Source of the DNA: Perlabentimonas sp034006965
Lineage (GTDB): Bacteria > Bacteroidota > Bacteroidia > Bacteroidales > Tenuifilaceae
NCBI GenBank assembly: GCA_034006965.1
Contig: JAVERU010000030.1
Coordinates: forward strand, 1 to 26,845
DNA: 26,845 nucleotides
Direction of reading: 5' to 3'
The notes below the pieces were generated by a model. The model was given only the letters and a program-made list of their open reading frames with translations. It searched no databases and was not told where the DNA came from. Shown here piece after piece: positions 14,291 to 21,904 of this stretch; position 1 is the first letter of the stretch; each line of letters begins with the position of its first letter. A program made the position numbers and the translations under genes.

Positions 14291-15115
14291 ATGAACAAAA
14301 AAATGAGAAAATTCGACGGTAAGGTTGTAGTAATAACCGGCGCATCATCGGGTATTGGAAAAGCATGCGCTTTTGAATTTGCTGATAACGGAGCAGTAGT
14401 TGTTCTTGGTGCCCGAAAAGAAAATGAATTAGAAAAAGTTGAAGCAGAAATCAAGAAACGTGGAGGAGAAGCTTACGCTGTAAGAACAGATGTTAAGAAT
14501 ATTGAAGACTGTAAAAATTTAGTTGATAAGACCATTGAAAAATATGGGAAAATTGATGTACTTATCAACAATGCGGGTATTTCGATGAGAGCAAATTTCG
14601 AAGATTTGGACTTGAGTGTTATTAAAGAATTAATGGACACCAATTTTTACGGAGCTGTTTACTGCACAAAGTATGCTTTACCCTATTTGCTAAAACAAAA
14701 AGGAACCATAATCGCTATTTCATCCATTTCGGGGCTAACTCCCTTACCCGGGAGAACCGGCTACTGCGCATCAAAATATGCAATGGATGGTTTTTTTAAC
14801 ACTTTACGACTCGAAAACATCAAGAAAGGGCTGAATGTTTTGATTGTTCATCCAGGTTTTACATCATCAAACATAAGGAAAGCCGCTTTAAACCAATTCG
14901 GATTACCACAAATCGAAACTCCAAGAGATGAAGGTAAAATGATGTCTTCCAAAGAAGTCGCCAGGATTATAATGAAAGCAACTTTAAACCGAAAACGCGA
15001 TTTGATTCTGACGCAACAGGGTAAACTTACCGTTTGGCTACATAAAATTTTCCCAAATATGACCGATAGAATAATTCTTCATGAAATGGCTAAAGAGTTG
15101 AATTCTCCATTTTAA
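14291..15115 (+). CDS. Short-chain dehydrogenase/reductase (SDR)
   Basis: A 274-residue classical SDR. The ATG at 14291 is 2 bases after the previous stop; an ATG at 14267 would overlap the upstream gene by 22 bases. Motifs: TGASSGIG at 16-23 (cofactor binding), NNAG at 93-96, catalytic S145 in ISSISG, and Y158-x-x-x-K162 in YCASK. The C-terminal extension (about 235-274) is basic and hydrophobic, as in membrane-associated SDRs such as DHRS7B-like proteins. R41 in LGARKENEL suggests NADPH preference. In this operon it probably reduces a keto group on a lipid intermediate, such as a 3-keto or ketosphinganine-like compound, but the substrate is not shown by the sequence. Confidence 0.88.
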   Translation: MNKKMRKFDGKVVVITGASSGIGKACAFEFADNGAVVVLGARKENELEKVEAEIKKRGGEAYAVRTDVKNIEDCKNLVDKTIEKYGKIDVLINNAGISMRANFEDLDLSVIKELMDTNFYGAVYCTKYALPYLLKQKGTIIAISSISGLTPLPGRTGYCASKYAMDGFFNTLRLENIKKGLNVLIVHPGFTSSNIRKAALNQFGLPQIETPRDEGKMMSSKEVARIIMKATLNRKRDLILTQQGKLTVWLHKIFPNMTDRIILHEMAKELNSPF

Positions 15116-15139
15116 AGCAGTAAAAAGAAACGCTGTGAT

Positions 15140-15688
15140 ATGAAAACAATTTCAAGATACATTTTAGTTAATCTGTTGGGTTGGAGAATATCAGGCGAAT
15201 TTCCTGACATTAAAAAATCTGTTATAATATTTGCACCCCACACAAGCTACTGGGATGGCTTTTATGGAAAGCTTTACCTGATGCAGCTAGGCATACAACA
15301 CAAATTTCTTGCAAAAAAAGAATTTTTCAAATTTCCATCGAAATACTTTTTCATAGTTTTTGGTTCAATTCCCGTGGATAATACAAAAGAATATATTGAT
15401 CATGTAGCCGGATTACTTAACAACAGCACTGAGTTGCATATAGTGTTATCACCAGAGGGGCAATTGGCAAAAACTACACGTTGGAAAAAAGGGTATTACT
15501 ATATGGCAAGCAGAGCAAATGTTCCAATTGTTGTTGGCTTTATTGATTATAAGAGAAAAGAAATCGGAATTAAAGAAGTAATTAACAACATTGATAGTAT
15601 TGAGGCTGTTAGGAGAAATGTTGCTGAATTATACTCTGATGTATCTGGAAAATATCCTGAAAATTTTTCACCTGAATTAAACGTTTAG
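15140..15688 (+). CDS. PlsC-like 1-acylglycerol-3-phosphate acyltransferase family protein
   Basis: A small 182-residue acyltransferase. The HX4D catalytic motif is H34-TSYW-D39 in FAPHTSYWDG; block II is seen as GSIPVDN at 75-81, and block III as SPEGQ at 104-108 where classical PlsC proteins have FPEGTR. The family transfers acyl chains from acyl-CoA or acyl-ACP to glycerol phosphate or other lipid hydroxyls at the membrane face. It is shorter than housekeeping PlsC (about 240 residues) and lacks the N-terminal membrane helix, so it is probably a specialised lipid acyltransferase. The position between the SDR (24 bases upstream) and the lipase (3 bases downstream) supports a lipid-assembly operon. 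An acyl-ACP donor would fit the broken ACP gene upstream. Confidence 0.88.
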   Translation: MKTISRYILVNLLGWRISGEFPDIKKSVIIFAPHTSYWDGFYGKLYLMQLGIQHKFLAKKEFFKFPSKYFFIVFGSIPVDNTKEYIDHVAGLLNNSTELHIVLSPEGQLAKTTRWKKGYYYMASRANVPIVVGFIDYKRKEIGIKEVINNIDSIEAVRRNVAELYSDVSGKYPENFSPELNV

Positions 15689-15691
15689 AAC

Positions 15692-16564
15692 ATGAAACAG
15701 AATGTAGCACTGGTGTTATCAAGCGGTGGCTCAAGGGGGCTTGCCCACATCGGCGTTATCAACGAGTTGGAGAAACGAGGCTTTCAAATAACTTCTGTTT
15801 CTGGCTCTTCTATTGGGGCAGTTTGTGGAGGGCTTTACGCCATGGGGAAATTACCGGAATATACCGCATGGGTTAGTACCTTTAACAAAATGGACATTTG
15901 GGGTTTTATGGATTTCACCCTTACAACAAATGGTTTATTGAAAGGGGAACGGGTTTTTGATAAAATGAAAACTTTTATCCCCGATATGAATATTGAAGAT
16001 ATGTCCATCCCCTTTGCAGCTGTTGCCACGGATATACTCCATGAGAAAGAAGTAGTTTTCACAAAAGGAAGTTTTTATGAGGCTGCTCGTGCATCCGTTG
16101 CAATTCCAGCAGTTTTTACACCTGTAAAGTACACTGATACCATTCTTGTTGATGGGGGTGTTCTGAATCCAATTCCAATCGAATATGTGCACCGAAAAGA
16201 TGGTGATATGCTAATTGTAGTGAATTTATACGGAGACAAAAAACCGGATATTCCAAAAGAAAAAAATACTGACAATGGATATTTAAACAGGTTTATAGCC
16301 CCATTATTAACCTTAATCTCAACGGGAGATAAGAGCAGCAAAGGATATTACTCCCTTTTAAGCAGTACCACATCGGCAATGATACATAGGATTGCAAAAA
16401 TGAGCATCGAGAAACATAAGCCCGATATGATAATTAATATACCATCCGATTCGGCGAGTACATTTGACTTTTACAAGGCAAAAGAATTGATCGAGCTAGG
16501 CGAAAAAGCGGCTGCTGAGGCAATCCGCAGCTTCTTAAGTAAAACGAAAGGTCAAATTTCATGA
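15692..16564 (+). CDS. Patatin-like phospholipase (RssA/NTE type)
   Basis: A 290-residue patatin-family lipid acyl hydrolase. The oxyanion motif SGGSRG is at 11-16, the nucleophile elbow GSSIG at 38-42 with Ser40, and the catalytic Asp154 in the DGG motif of LVDGGVLNPIP. These form the Ser-Asp dyad. The compact size and the ALVLSSGGSRGLAHIG start match the RssA/NTE type, which cleaves acyl chains from phospholipids or lysophospholipids. No signal peptide is seen, so it acts in the cytoplasm or on the inner membrane face. Its start is 3 bases after the PlsC-like gene, and its TGA overlaps the next ATG (ATGA at 16561-16564). Pairing an acyltransferase with a lipase suggests acyl-chain remodelling. 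Confidence 0.92.
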   Translation: MKQNVALVLSSGGSRGLAHIGVINELEKRGFQITSVSGSSIGAVCGGLYAMGKLPEYTAWVSTFNKMDIWGFMDFTLTTNGLLKGERVFDKMKTFIPDMNIEDMSIPFAAVATDILHEKEVVFTKGSFYEAARASVAIPAVFTPVKYTDTILVDGGVLNPIPIEYVHRKDGDMLIVVNLYGDKKPDIPKEKNTDNGYLNRFIAPLLTLISTGDKSSKGYYSLLSSTTSAMIHRIAKMSIEKHKPDMIINIPSDSASTFDFYKAKELIELGEKAAAEAIRSFLSKTKGQIS

Positions 16565-17232
16565 AAATGAAAATTTCAGCAGTAATCTGCGCCTATAACG
16601 AGGAAAAAACGGTAAAAGAAGTGGTAACAACCGTGTGCAATTACTTCTTTGACGAGGTAATTGTTGTAAACGATGGCTCAACAGATGGGACTGATAAAAT
16701 TTTAACCGAACTGCTTAATTTGTCCTCACTTAAATATTTAGCACTACCTGAGAATAAAGGGAAAGGTTATGCGATGGCAACAGGCGTTGAAAATTCAACA
16801 GGTGAGATAATCGTTTTCATAGATGCCGACCTATCTAACCTGAAAGAAGAGCATTTCGAGCAATTAGTCACTCCTATTTTTAATAAAGAGAGCGATATGG
16901 TTTTAGGACAGGCAACAGAAACCCTGATTAGCTATAAAATTAATCCGTTCAAATCGTTTACCGGACAAAGGGCTCTTTTAAAAAAAGATATTTTGCCTAT
17001 TCTGGATAGCATGAAAAAATCCAGGTTTGGAGTAGAAACCTTAATGAACATATACTACAAATCGAGAGAAAAGAAAGTCGTTTTAGTAAATCTCAAAGGA
17101 CTAAAACACCCGGTGAAATACGAAAAAACAACATTTTTTAAAGCAACCAAACAATTTTTATTCGAAGCTAAAGAAATAATCTATACCCTTCTTATGAACT
17201 ATCAGATTTTGAAACATCTTTTTAAAGTATGA
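16561..17232 (+). CDS. Family 2 glycosyltransferase (GT-A, DPM-synthase-like)
   Basis: A 223-residue GT2 enzyme. It begins with ISAVICAYNEEKTVKEVV, then VVNDGSTDGTD at 35-45 for nucleotide binding, NKGKGYAMATG at 65-75, and the metal-binding DAD at 88-90 in FIDADLSN. There is no membrane domain; the C-terminal third ends in an amphipathic region that could touch the membrane. Related proteins include dolichol-phosphate-mannose synthase-like and glucosyl-phosphoglycerate synthase-like enzymes. It probably transfers a sugar from a nucleotide donor to a lipid acceptor made or remodelled by the neighbours, but donor and acceptor are unknown. Translation is coupled to the lipase by an ATGA overlap; the next gene starts 19 bases downstream. 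Confidence 0.9.
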   Translation: MKMKISAVICAYNEEKTVKEVVTTVCNYFFDEVIVVNDGSTDGTDKILTELLNLSSLKYLALPENKGKGYAMATGVENSTGEIIVFIDADLSNLKEEHFEQLVTPIFNKESDMVLGQATETLISYKINPFKSFTGQRALLKKDILPILDSMKKSRFGVETLMNIYYKSREKKVVLVNLKGLKHPVKYEKTTFFKATKQFLFEAKEIIYTLLMNYQILKHLFKV

Positions 17233-17251
17233 CAAGCTGCAATGTATCGAC

Positions 17252-17974
17252 ATGAAACCAAAAACTATATTCTGGATAACAGTTTTTGCAGCCTCGATGG
17301 GCTATTTTGAAAGTGCAATCGTAATTTATCTGAGGCAGATTGTCTATCCCGCTGGGTTTGCCTTTCCTTTACAACCCATCAGTAAGGAACTTGCAACAAC
17401 AGAAATAATCAGGGAAGTTTTTTCTTTACTGATGCTTATATCTGTGAGCATGCTTACCGGGAAAACAGCAACCAGAAGATTTGCATACTTTATATTTTCT
17501 TTTGCAGTTTGGGATATTTTCTATTATATCTTCCTGAAAATATTAATAAGCTGGCCTGAATCTTTAATGACAATGGATATTTTATTTCTGTTGCCCGTAG
17601 CCTGGGTTGGCCCGGTAATAGCTCCGCTAATCCTATCTGTAGCTATGATTTTATTCGCTTTACTAATACTTTACTATTCCGCTCGCTACGAACAGGTTCA
17701 ATTAAAAACCCGGGAACTTTTAATGTTAATTACAGGCTCTGTAGTAGTAATTATCTCCTTTATCCAGGATTACATCAGATTCATGTTGAGGCATTGTTCT
17801 TTTGTCGATATTTGGTCACTGCCTGCGAACGACCTTTTTAAATTATCGGCTCAATATTATCCCCAGGATTTCTACTGGCCAGTTTACTGGGTCGGATTTA
17901 TTTTCATCATAACAGGGATTGGGCTCTTTGCAAATCGAAATTATTTAATAATCAAAAAACAAAAACAGTTATGA
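17252..17974 (+). CDS. Unrecognised polytopic membrane protein
   Basis: A 240-residue membrane protein with about six or seven hydrophobic segments (roughly 5-25, 53-70, 76-97, 110-125, 127-147, 155-173 and 211-230), separated by short loops with Arg/Lys. Polar residues lie in or next to the first helix (ASMGYFESAIVIYLRQI), and an aromatic-rich loop is near the end (YYPQDFYWPVYW). I do not recognise a named family; it looks like an uncharacterised conserved membrane protein. It sits between the glycosyltransferase (19 bases upstream) and the outer-membrane barrel, which it overlaps by an ATGA at 17971-17974, so it is made with them. It could be a membrane-bound lipid enzyme, flippase part or assembly factor; nothing in the sequence decides. 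Confidence 0.6.
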   Translation: MKPKTIFWITVFAASMGYFESAIVIYLRQIVYPAGFAFPLQPISKELATTEIIREVFSLLMLISVSMLTGKTATRRFAYFIFSFAVWDIFYYIFLKILISWPESLMTMDILFLLPVAWVGPVIAPLILSVAMILFALLILYYSARYEQVQLKTRELLMLITGSVVVIISFIQDYIRFMLRHCSFVDIWSLPANDLFKLSAQYYPQDFYWPVYWVGFIFIITGIGLFANRNYLIIKKQKQL

Positions 17975-19341
17975 AAACAAATGTGTTAACATTCTTTTTT
18001 ATTTTTTGTGCCATTTATACTTCCTACTCTCAGGTCGGAGAGAAGCTTAATACATCAGGAGAATTGCTGACTGATGAACGGCTCCTGCTTAGTGACAAAA
18101 ACGATTGGGCATGGAATGAAAACCGCCTGACCTTGCAACTCGACAAGCGAATGGAGAGCTCTAAATTTTTTACCGAAGTTTGGTTGCGGAATATTGGTTT
18201 ACCAAATATTGCACAATCAAGCGACTTGTACAACAAGGGGATTGTTGACCCCTATAATCTCGAAGTCAGGGAAGCCTACGTTCAGCTATACGATTTTCTC
18301 ACCAAAAATTTAGATGTAACCATTGGCCGTCAGCGAATTGTTTGGGGCACAGCCGACAAGCTTAATCCTACCGACAATCTTAATCCTTTGGATCTGGAGG
18401 ATATTCTTGATTTTGGTCGCCGAAGGGGTTCCGATGCTATTAACATGAACTACTATTTAAATAACGACTTTTCTTTGCAGGGCGTTTTTATTCCTTTTTT
18501 TCAACCGGCAAATATGCCCATCGGGATTTTTGCCAGTGCACTCAACCCCCAAATGGAATTACCACAAGGTATGGTGTTAAAAAGTTTATCAGACACTATC
18601 CTGATGCCACGCTATAATTTGGGTGAAAGTTCTACGGCTGGTTTTAAATTTAAGGGCTTTGCAAAAGGAGTTGATTTTTCCGCCAGCTATGTTTGGGGCT
18701 ACGATGGATTGCCTTTATCCACAAAAAACACATTCATTCCTGTTGATGTAACGGGTGGCATAAATATAAACTCGCAACTTTCATTTGCAAGAACCCATAT
18801 CATTGGTGCTGACTTGGCAACAAGTATTGCCGGAATTGGATTTTGGGCTGAGGCAGCAGCATTTATTCCCGAGAATGATATGATAATGACCAATGATTTA
18901 TCTGCTCTTTTCCCAATGTCGCCGGTGCCTGTTACGCAGGATTCATTAATCTTAGACAAAACAAAACCGTACATTAAATTTGTAGTGGGCGGCGATTACA
19001 ATTTTTCTGATGGTTCCTATCTTAATCTACAGTATATGCACGGATTTGTTCACGAACGTGGGGCTGAAAACCTGAATGACTATTTCTTTTTGCGTTTGGA
19101 AAAGAATTTTTTTAACGAAAAATTAAAAGTTGCGCCCATTGGTGGAGGTTTCATTGTTACCGATTGGAATAATTTAAAAGACAATTATGCCCTGGTTTAT
19201 ATGCCTGAGATTGCATACAAAGCCACTATTAATTCAGAAATAACCGTTTCAACTGTAATTTTTGATGGCAAAGGAGACAACTTATTTGCTAATCTTAAAG
19301 ACTATAACATGCTAATGTTTAAAATGAAATATAGTTTTTAG
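17971..19341 (+). CDS. DUF1302-like outer-membrane beta-barrel protein
   Basis: A 456-residue exported protein, last of the operon. The signal peptide spans about residues 1-20 (FFFIFCAIYTSYSQ). The mature part is rich in beta strands ending in a phenylalanine (MLMFKMKYSF), the outer-membrane insertion signal. An internal segment, VTIGRQRIVWGTADKLNPTD then NLNPLDLEDI (about 116-145), closely resembles the hallmark of DUF1302-type outer-membrane proteins. From family knowledge, in other phyla such barrels are often encoded with a LolA-fold DUF1329 protein and an RND/MMPL exporter, the same three-part set seen here with the genes at 8668 and 10945. It is thus a candidate outer-membrane exit or insertion port for the lipid handled by this block. 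Substrate transport is inferred, not shown. Confidence 0.8.
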   Translation: MKTNVLTFFFIFCAIYTSYSQVGEKLNTSGELLTDERLLLSDKNDWAWNENRLTLQLDKRMESSKFFTEVWLRNIGLPNIAQSSDLYNKGIVDPYNLEVREAYVQLYDFLTKNLDVTIGRQRIVWGTADKLNPTDNLNPLDLEDILDFGRRRGSDAINMNYYLNNDFSLQGVFIPFFQPANMPIGIFASALNPQMELPQGMVLKSLSDTILMPRYNLGESSTAGFKFKGFAKGVDFSASYVWGYDGLPLSTKNTFIPVDVTGGININSQLSFARTHIIGADLATSIAGIGFWAEAAAFIPENDMIMTNDLSALFPMSPVPVTQDSLILDKTKPYIKFVVGGDYNFSDGSYLNLQYMHGFVHERGAENLNDYFFLRLEKNFFNEKLKVAPIGGGFIVTDWNNLKDNYALVYMPEIAYKATINSEITVSTVIFDGKGDNLFANLKDYNMLMFKMKYSF

Positions 19342-19369
19342 TGGCTTTTTGTGTCTAGTTTAACCCACA

Positions 19370-19438
19370 GTTTTAAGCACATTTGCAGGCCCGCATGAGG
19401 CAACGCTTGAAAGAAGAGCATGCAAATGTGCTTAAAAC
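19370..19438. repeat. 18-bp perfect hairpin after the lipid operon
   Basis: GTTTTAAGCACATTTGCA (19370-19387) pairs perfectly with 19421-19438, enclosing a 33-base loop. It lies 28 bases after the barrel stop. There is no T-run behind it, so it is not a classical terminator; it could stabilise the mRNA end or be an inserted palindromic repeat. Confidence 0.7.
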
Positions 19439-19439
19439 A

Positions 19440-19963
19440 TTCTGGCCCCAATAACCCCCTTTAATGTCGATTTTAGAATATCCCTTGCTCAAAAAATGCA
19501 AAATAAACCCAAATTTGTCATTAGCGTTTTTTTTCTAATGACCGCTATTAGAAAACGATACTGTTAATACACAGATTAATCGAATGTTATGATGACATAT
19601 CGATGAATATAAGCTAAGAATTTGCAATCATAAATGCTTACAAATTTGGTTTTTCTAAATCAGCTTGTCCCGATTCATCGGGAGGGTTAAACCCAGCTAA
19701 GCCATTAGTTCGCAGAACTCCTAATGACGAATCTGGGATAAACTTGCCCGTCCGGTAGTCGGGTTTGTGCTTTGTGGGCAGGTTCGCTCAGCTTGACAAC
19801 GACAAGCGAGAGATAAATAAATGAAATACAAGTGAATACAAATGAACAACAGCTGTCAACACGCTGTATTGCTATTTGCCGATGCAGTGGGTATTTGAGC
19901 GGCACAGTACCCACCAAAAGTAGTTGTAACTTGACAGGAAAGTACTTTGGAATCGGCAGCTAA
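19440..19963. other. Intergenic, repeat-rich region
   Basis: No convincing gene. It contains a hairpin GTCATTAG/CTAATGAC at 19517-19524 and 19535-19542 with a T-rich loop, an imperfect inverted pair around CAAATTTG (about 19505-19518 and 19641-19654), and a palindrome TCCCGATTCATCGGGA at 19668-19683. These look like dispersed intergenic repeats. A 70-codon minus-strand frame at 19705-19917 has no protein character. Confidence 0.5.
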
Positions 19964-20164
19964 CCGTATTGCCAACCCTTACAGCAGCTAATTGCTTTAG
20001 GATTAGCGTTACGCTTTACCTATAATTCAATGTTTAGCGTAGGCAAGTTGGCATGCAATTTCTTTGCAGCCAACGATTTTGCCCTGGGTATTTTTGTGTC
20101 GGGCATATTCATTATAGCGTATAAAAACCGTCCGCCCTTAATTTGCAAGCAGCTAAACGTTTAG
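19964..20164 (+). pseudogene. Possible membrane-protein remnant
   Basis: An open frame without a usable start reads LQQLIALGLALRFTYNSMFS, then VGKLACNFFAANDFALGIFV and SGIFIIAYKNRPPLICKQL, ending at a TAG at 20162-20164. The hydrophobic pattern suggests a fragment of a membrane protein, but no family is recognised and chance translation cannot be excluded. It precedes ProX, which lies on the opposite strand. Confidence 0.25.
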
Positions 20165-20231
20165 TTTTAGGTACAATAAACGGCCCTACAAGTATATTCT
20201 CCGTAGCGCCGTTTAGCTATGAATATTGTTG

Positions 20232-20744
20232 CTAATCGTACAGCTCAATAAACTCGTAGCTATTGCCCACATGCTGAAGGTACTTTATAAAATCGGCTTG
20301 TGAAATTACTAACGATGCGGTGTTGAGGTTAGGGTGAAAGCTGATATGATGTGCCTCCTGCAAATTCTTGTCAACAAAAAGATGCACGTGGTTCTCGGTA
20401 TCATGAATTAGTCCGAATGGCGACACCGAGCCCGGCTCAAGCCCCAAGTATTTCATCATCCGTTTTGGCGAGGCAAACGAGAGCTTGCCCTGCTTTAGCC
20501 TTTGCTCCAAATCGCGGATGTTGAGGGTTTGACGGTAATCGAACACCACCATATAGTGCCTGTTGCCCTTGTGGTTACGGAAGAATAGGTTTTTGCAATG
20601 CGCCGAGTCAATCCCAGCCCAATAATTTGAGGCTTCCTCCACAGTAGGAACTGGTGGATGCTCGTGGTACTCAAATTTAATATCTAGCCTCTCAAGGGTT
20701 TGGTAAACCTCCTTATGGCCGCGAAGGTTGGTAACGTAACTCAT
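20232..20744 (-). CDS. proX: Prolyl-tRNA deacylase ProX (YbaK/ProRS INS-domain family)
   Basis: A 170-residue stand-alone editing-domain protein. It matches the YbaK/aminoacyl-tRNA deacylase fold in its order: N-terminal helix with VYQTLERLDIKFEYHEHPPV, then TVEEASNYW, the CKNLFFRN strand with the conserved lysine, HYMVVFDYRQTLNIRDLEQR, LKQGKLSFASPKRMMKYLG, and EPGSVSPFGLIHD with the GxxxP loop. The HVHLFVDKNL and ISFHPN segments are typical of ProX/PrdX. These proteins hydrolyse alanine wrongly attached to tRNA-Pro, so they act with prolyl-tRNA synthetase in the cytoplasm. The gene is separated from the upstream minus-strand gene by that gene's terminator, so it probably has its own promoter; TAGATTTA about 30 bases upstream is a possible weak -7 box. 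Confidence 0.9.
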   Translation of the reverse strand: MSYVTNLRGHKEVYQTLERLDIKFEYHEHPPVPTVEEASNYWAGIDSAHCKNLFFRNHKGNRHYMVVFDYRQTLNIRDLEQRLKQGKLSFASPKRMMKYLGLEPGSVSPFGLIHDTENHVHLFVDKNLQEAHHISFHPNLNTASLVISQADFIKYLQHVGNSYEFIELYD

Positions 20745-20794
20745 ATCAACAAGTGATTTTGCAAGTAAATCTAAAAAATATATGGTGCAACCAC

Positions 20795-20837
20795 AAAAAA
20801 ATCGATCCCCCCTTTGCGCAGCTAGGGGAGATCGATT
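20795..20837 (-). terminator. Rho-independent terminator of the exported-protein gene
   Basis: On the minus strand a stem of AATCGATC with GATCGATT plus a CCCC/GGGG step with one bulged base (20800-20837) is followed by a run of six T (20800-20795). It starts 13 bases after the stop of the gene at 20850. Confidence 0.8.
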
Positions 20838-20849
20838 AGATGATTGAAT

Positions 20850-21464
20850 TTATACCAGCTTTTCACATGCCTCAAACTCTTTGGCTATTCGCAACAATAG
20901 CTCAAGTTTCATTTCGTGAGGGGTAATCATTGTTACTTTATAACCGTCCCCTTTATTGGCGATCTTCCTGCTTAACTCTTTGCAATCGCTCACCCGCTTA
21001 CTCACCTTTTTGTGGAAAGGTAAGAATGTTAAATTATTTATTGCTCGTGGCGATTTCGTATCGGGGAACTGTATATAAACGGTGTTATGGGGTTTGTAAA
21101 CAAAACCACCACTACAAACACTGGCACCTATGAAACCCTGGATAATCAGCTCGTAAAGATATATCTTTCGACCTGCTGGGTTAAGCTTAGGAGCTACCTG
21201 TTCGTTTGATCTTATTGATATCCCTGGTGTTTGAAGTTTCACAAAATGCATATCATCAATAATGAACTCTTGAACATTCTTTACCCCTAAGCTCTCTGTT
21301 TTTGGATTGGCAGGTGTAAAGCGAATTCTTTTGACATTTACATAAGCGTAGGAAGCTTCTCCCCCAAGAACTCCACCATCGGCCTTAATAATTAGGGCGT
21401 TGCCCTCGTACACCGCTGCGGGCGTCATACTTTCCTTAGCACAAAGCCCTAAAAAGGCTAGCAT
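20850..21464 (-). CDS. Exported protein of unknown function
   Basis: About 204 residues from an ATG at 21464; a TTG lies directly before it. The N-terminus is hydrophobic (MLAFLGLCAKES). Reading the same frame further upstream adds TRKSILFAGL, which together with MLAFLGLCA would make a complete signal peptide, yet no ATG, GTG or TTG precedes it before a stop at 21497. So the true start may be non-standard (an ACG at 21494) or lost. The rest is beta-rich (YAYVNVKRIRF, FIIDDMHFVKLQTPGISI, KIYLYELIIQGFIGASVCSG) with a charged C-terminal helix (MKLELLLRIAKEFEACEKL). I recognise no family. The mature protein would lie in the periplasm or outside. A terminator follows; the gene appears to be a single transcript. 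Confidence 0.55.
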   Translation of the reverse strand: MLAFLGLCAKESMTPAAVYEGNALIIKADGGVLGGEASYAYVNVKRIRFTPANPKTESLGVKNVQEFIIDDMHFVKLQTPGISIRSNEQVAPKLNPAGRKIYLYELIIQGFIGASVCSGGFVYKPHNTVYIQFPDTKSPRAINNLTFLPFHKKVSKRVSDCKELSRKIANKGDGYKVTMITPHEMKLELLLRIAKEFEACEKLV

Positions 21465-21582
21465 CAAGCCGGCAAAAAGAATTGATTTTCTCGTTTAAAA
21501 AAAATCTCAGATTGCAAGTAATTGTGTAATATGTTCCGCTTAAACATACTTTAACCACGGCAAAGAATGACGCTAAATTACT

Positions 21583-21681
21583 TATTTAGTAACAGTAGTG
21601 TCTGGTAAACCTTTTAAAGATTTAGCTTCTCTGCTACTTCGTGGTCTCCCTTCCTGCCTGACTGCGTCATTCAGGCAGGCG
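21583..21681 (-). repeat. 99-bp dispersed repeat, copy 2 (inverted)
   Basis: Reverse complement of 7464-7562 with three mismatches over 99 bases by eye. It carries the same internal CCTGCCTGA/TCAGGCAGG palindrome. Confidence 0.85.
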
Positions 21682-21712
21682 GTCGAAATGACAGGCTATT
21701 CATAATGTTTGG

Positions 21713-21760
21713 AGCGGGGGGGGCTTGGTGGCGGCGAAGCCGCCACCAAGCCCCCCCGCT
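21713..21760. repeat. Long GC-rich hairpin downstream of ggt
   Basis: The left arm 21713-21735 and right arm 21739-21760 pair through CTTGGTGGCGGC/GCCGCCACCAAG (12 bp perfect), then G8 against C7 with one unpaired G, then AGC/GCT, closing on a GAA loop. It lies about 145 bases after the ggt stop on the minus strand, without a T-run. It could be an mRNA-end structure or a selfish repeat. Confidence 0.75.
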
Positions 21761-21904
21761 CTCCCCTTCAATTTATAACGCAGGGGAGTGAAGGATCTTA
21801 TTTTGTAGCATTAATTTCCCCGGACAACAATGATTAAGTAAAAAAAGATCCTTGCCGTTTCACAAAACGATACAAAGTCCTTTAGAGTAACTATTATTTC
21901 GATG

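Larger units (their letters stand above)
21498..21904. other. Intergenic region with repeats and a GC hairpin
   Basis: About 400 bases with no gene. It holds the second 99-bp repeat (21583-21681) and the long GC-rich hairpin at 21713-21760, both listed separately. Confidence 0.6.

Noticed and set aside
8024..19341. Aryl-polyene or flexirubin cluster
   Set aside because: ACP, MMPL, LolA-like, acyltransferase and GT2 are shared with such clusters, but ketosynthases, dehydratases and ammonia-lyase or DarA/DarB-type genes are absent from the window.
19705..19917. Minus-strand 70-codon open frame
   Set aside because: Crosses dispersed repeat palindromes and shows no protein-like pattern.
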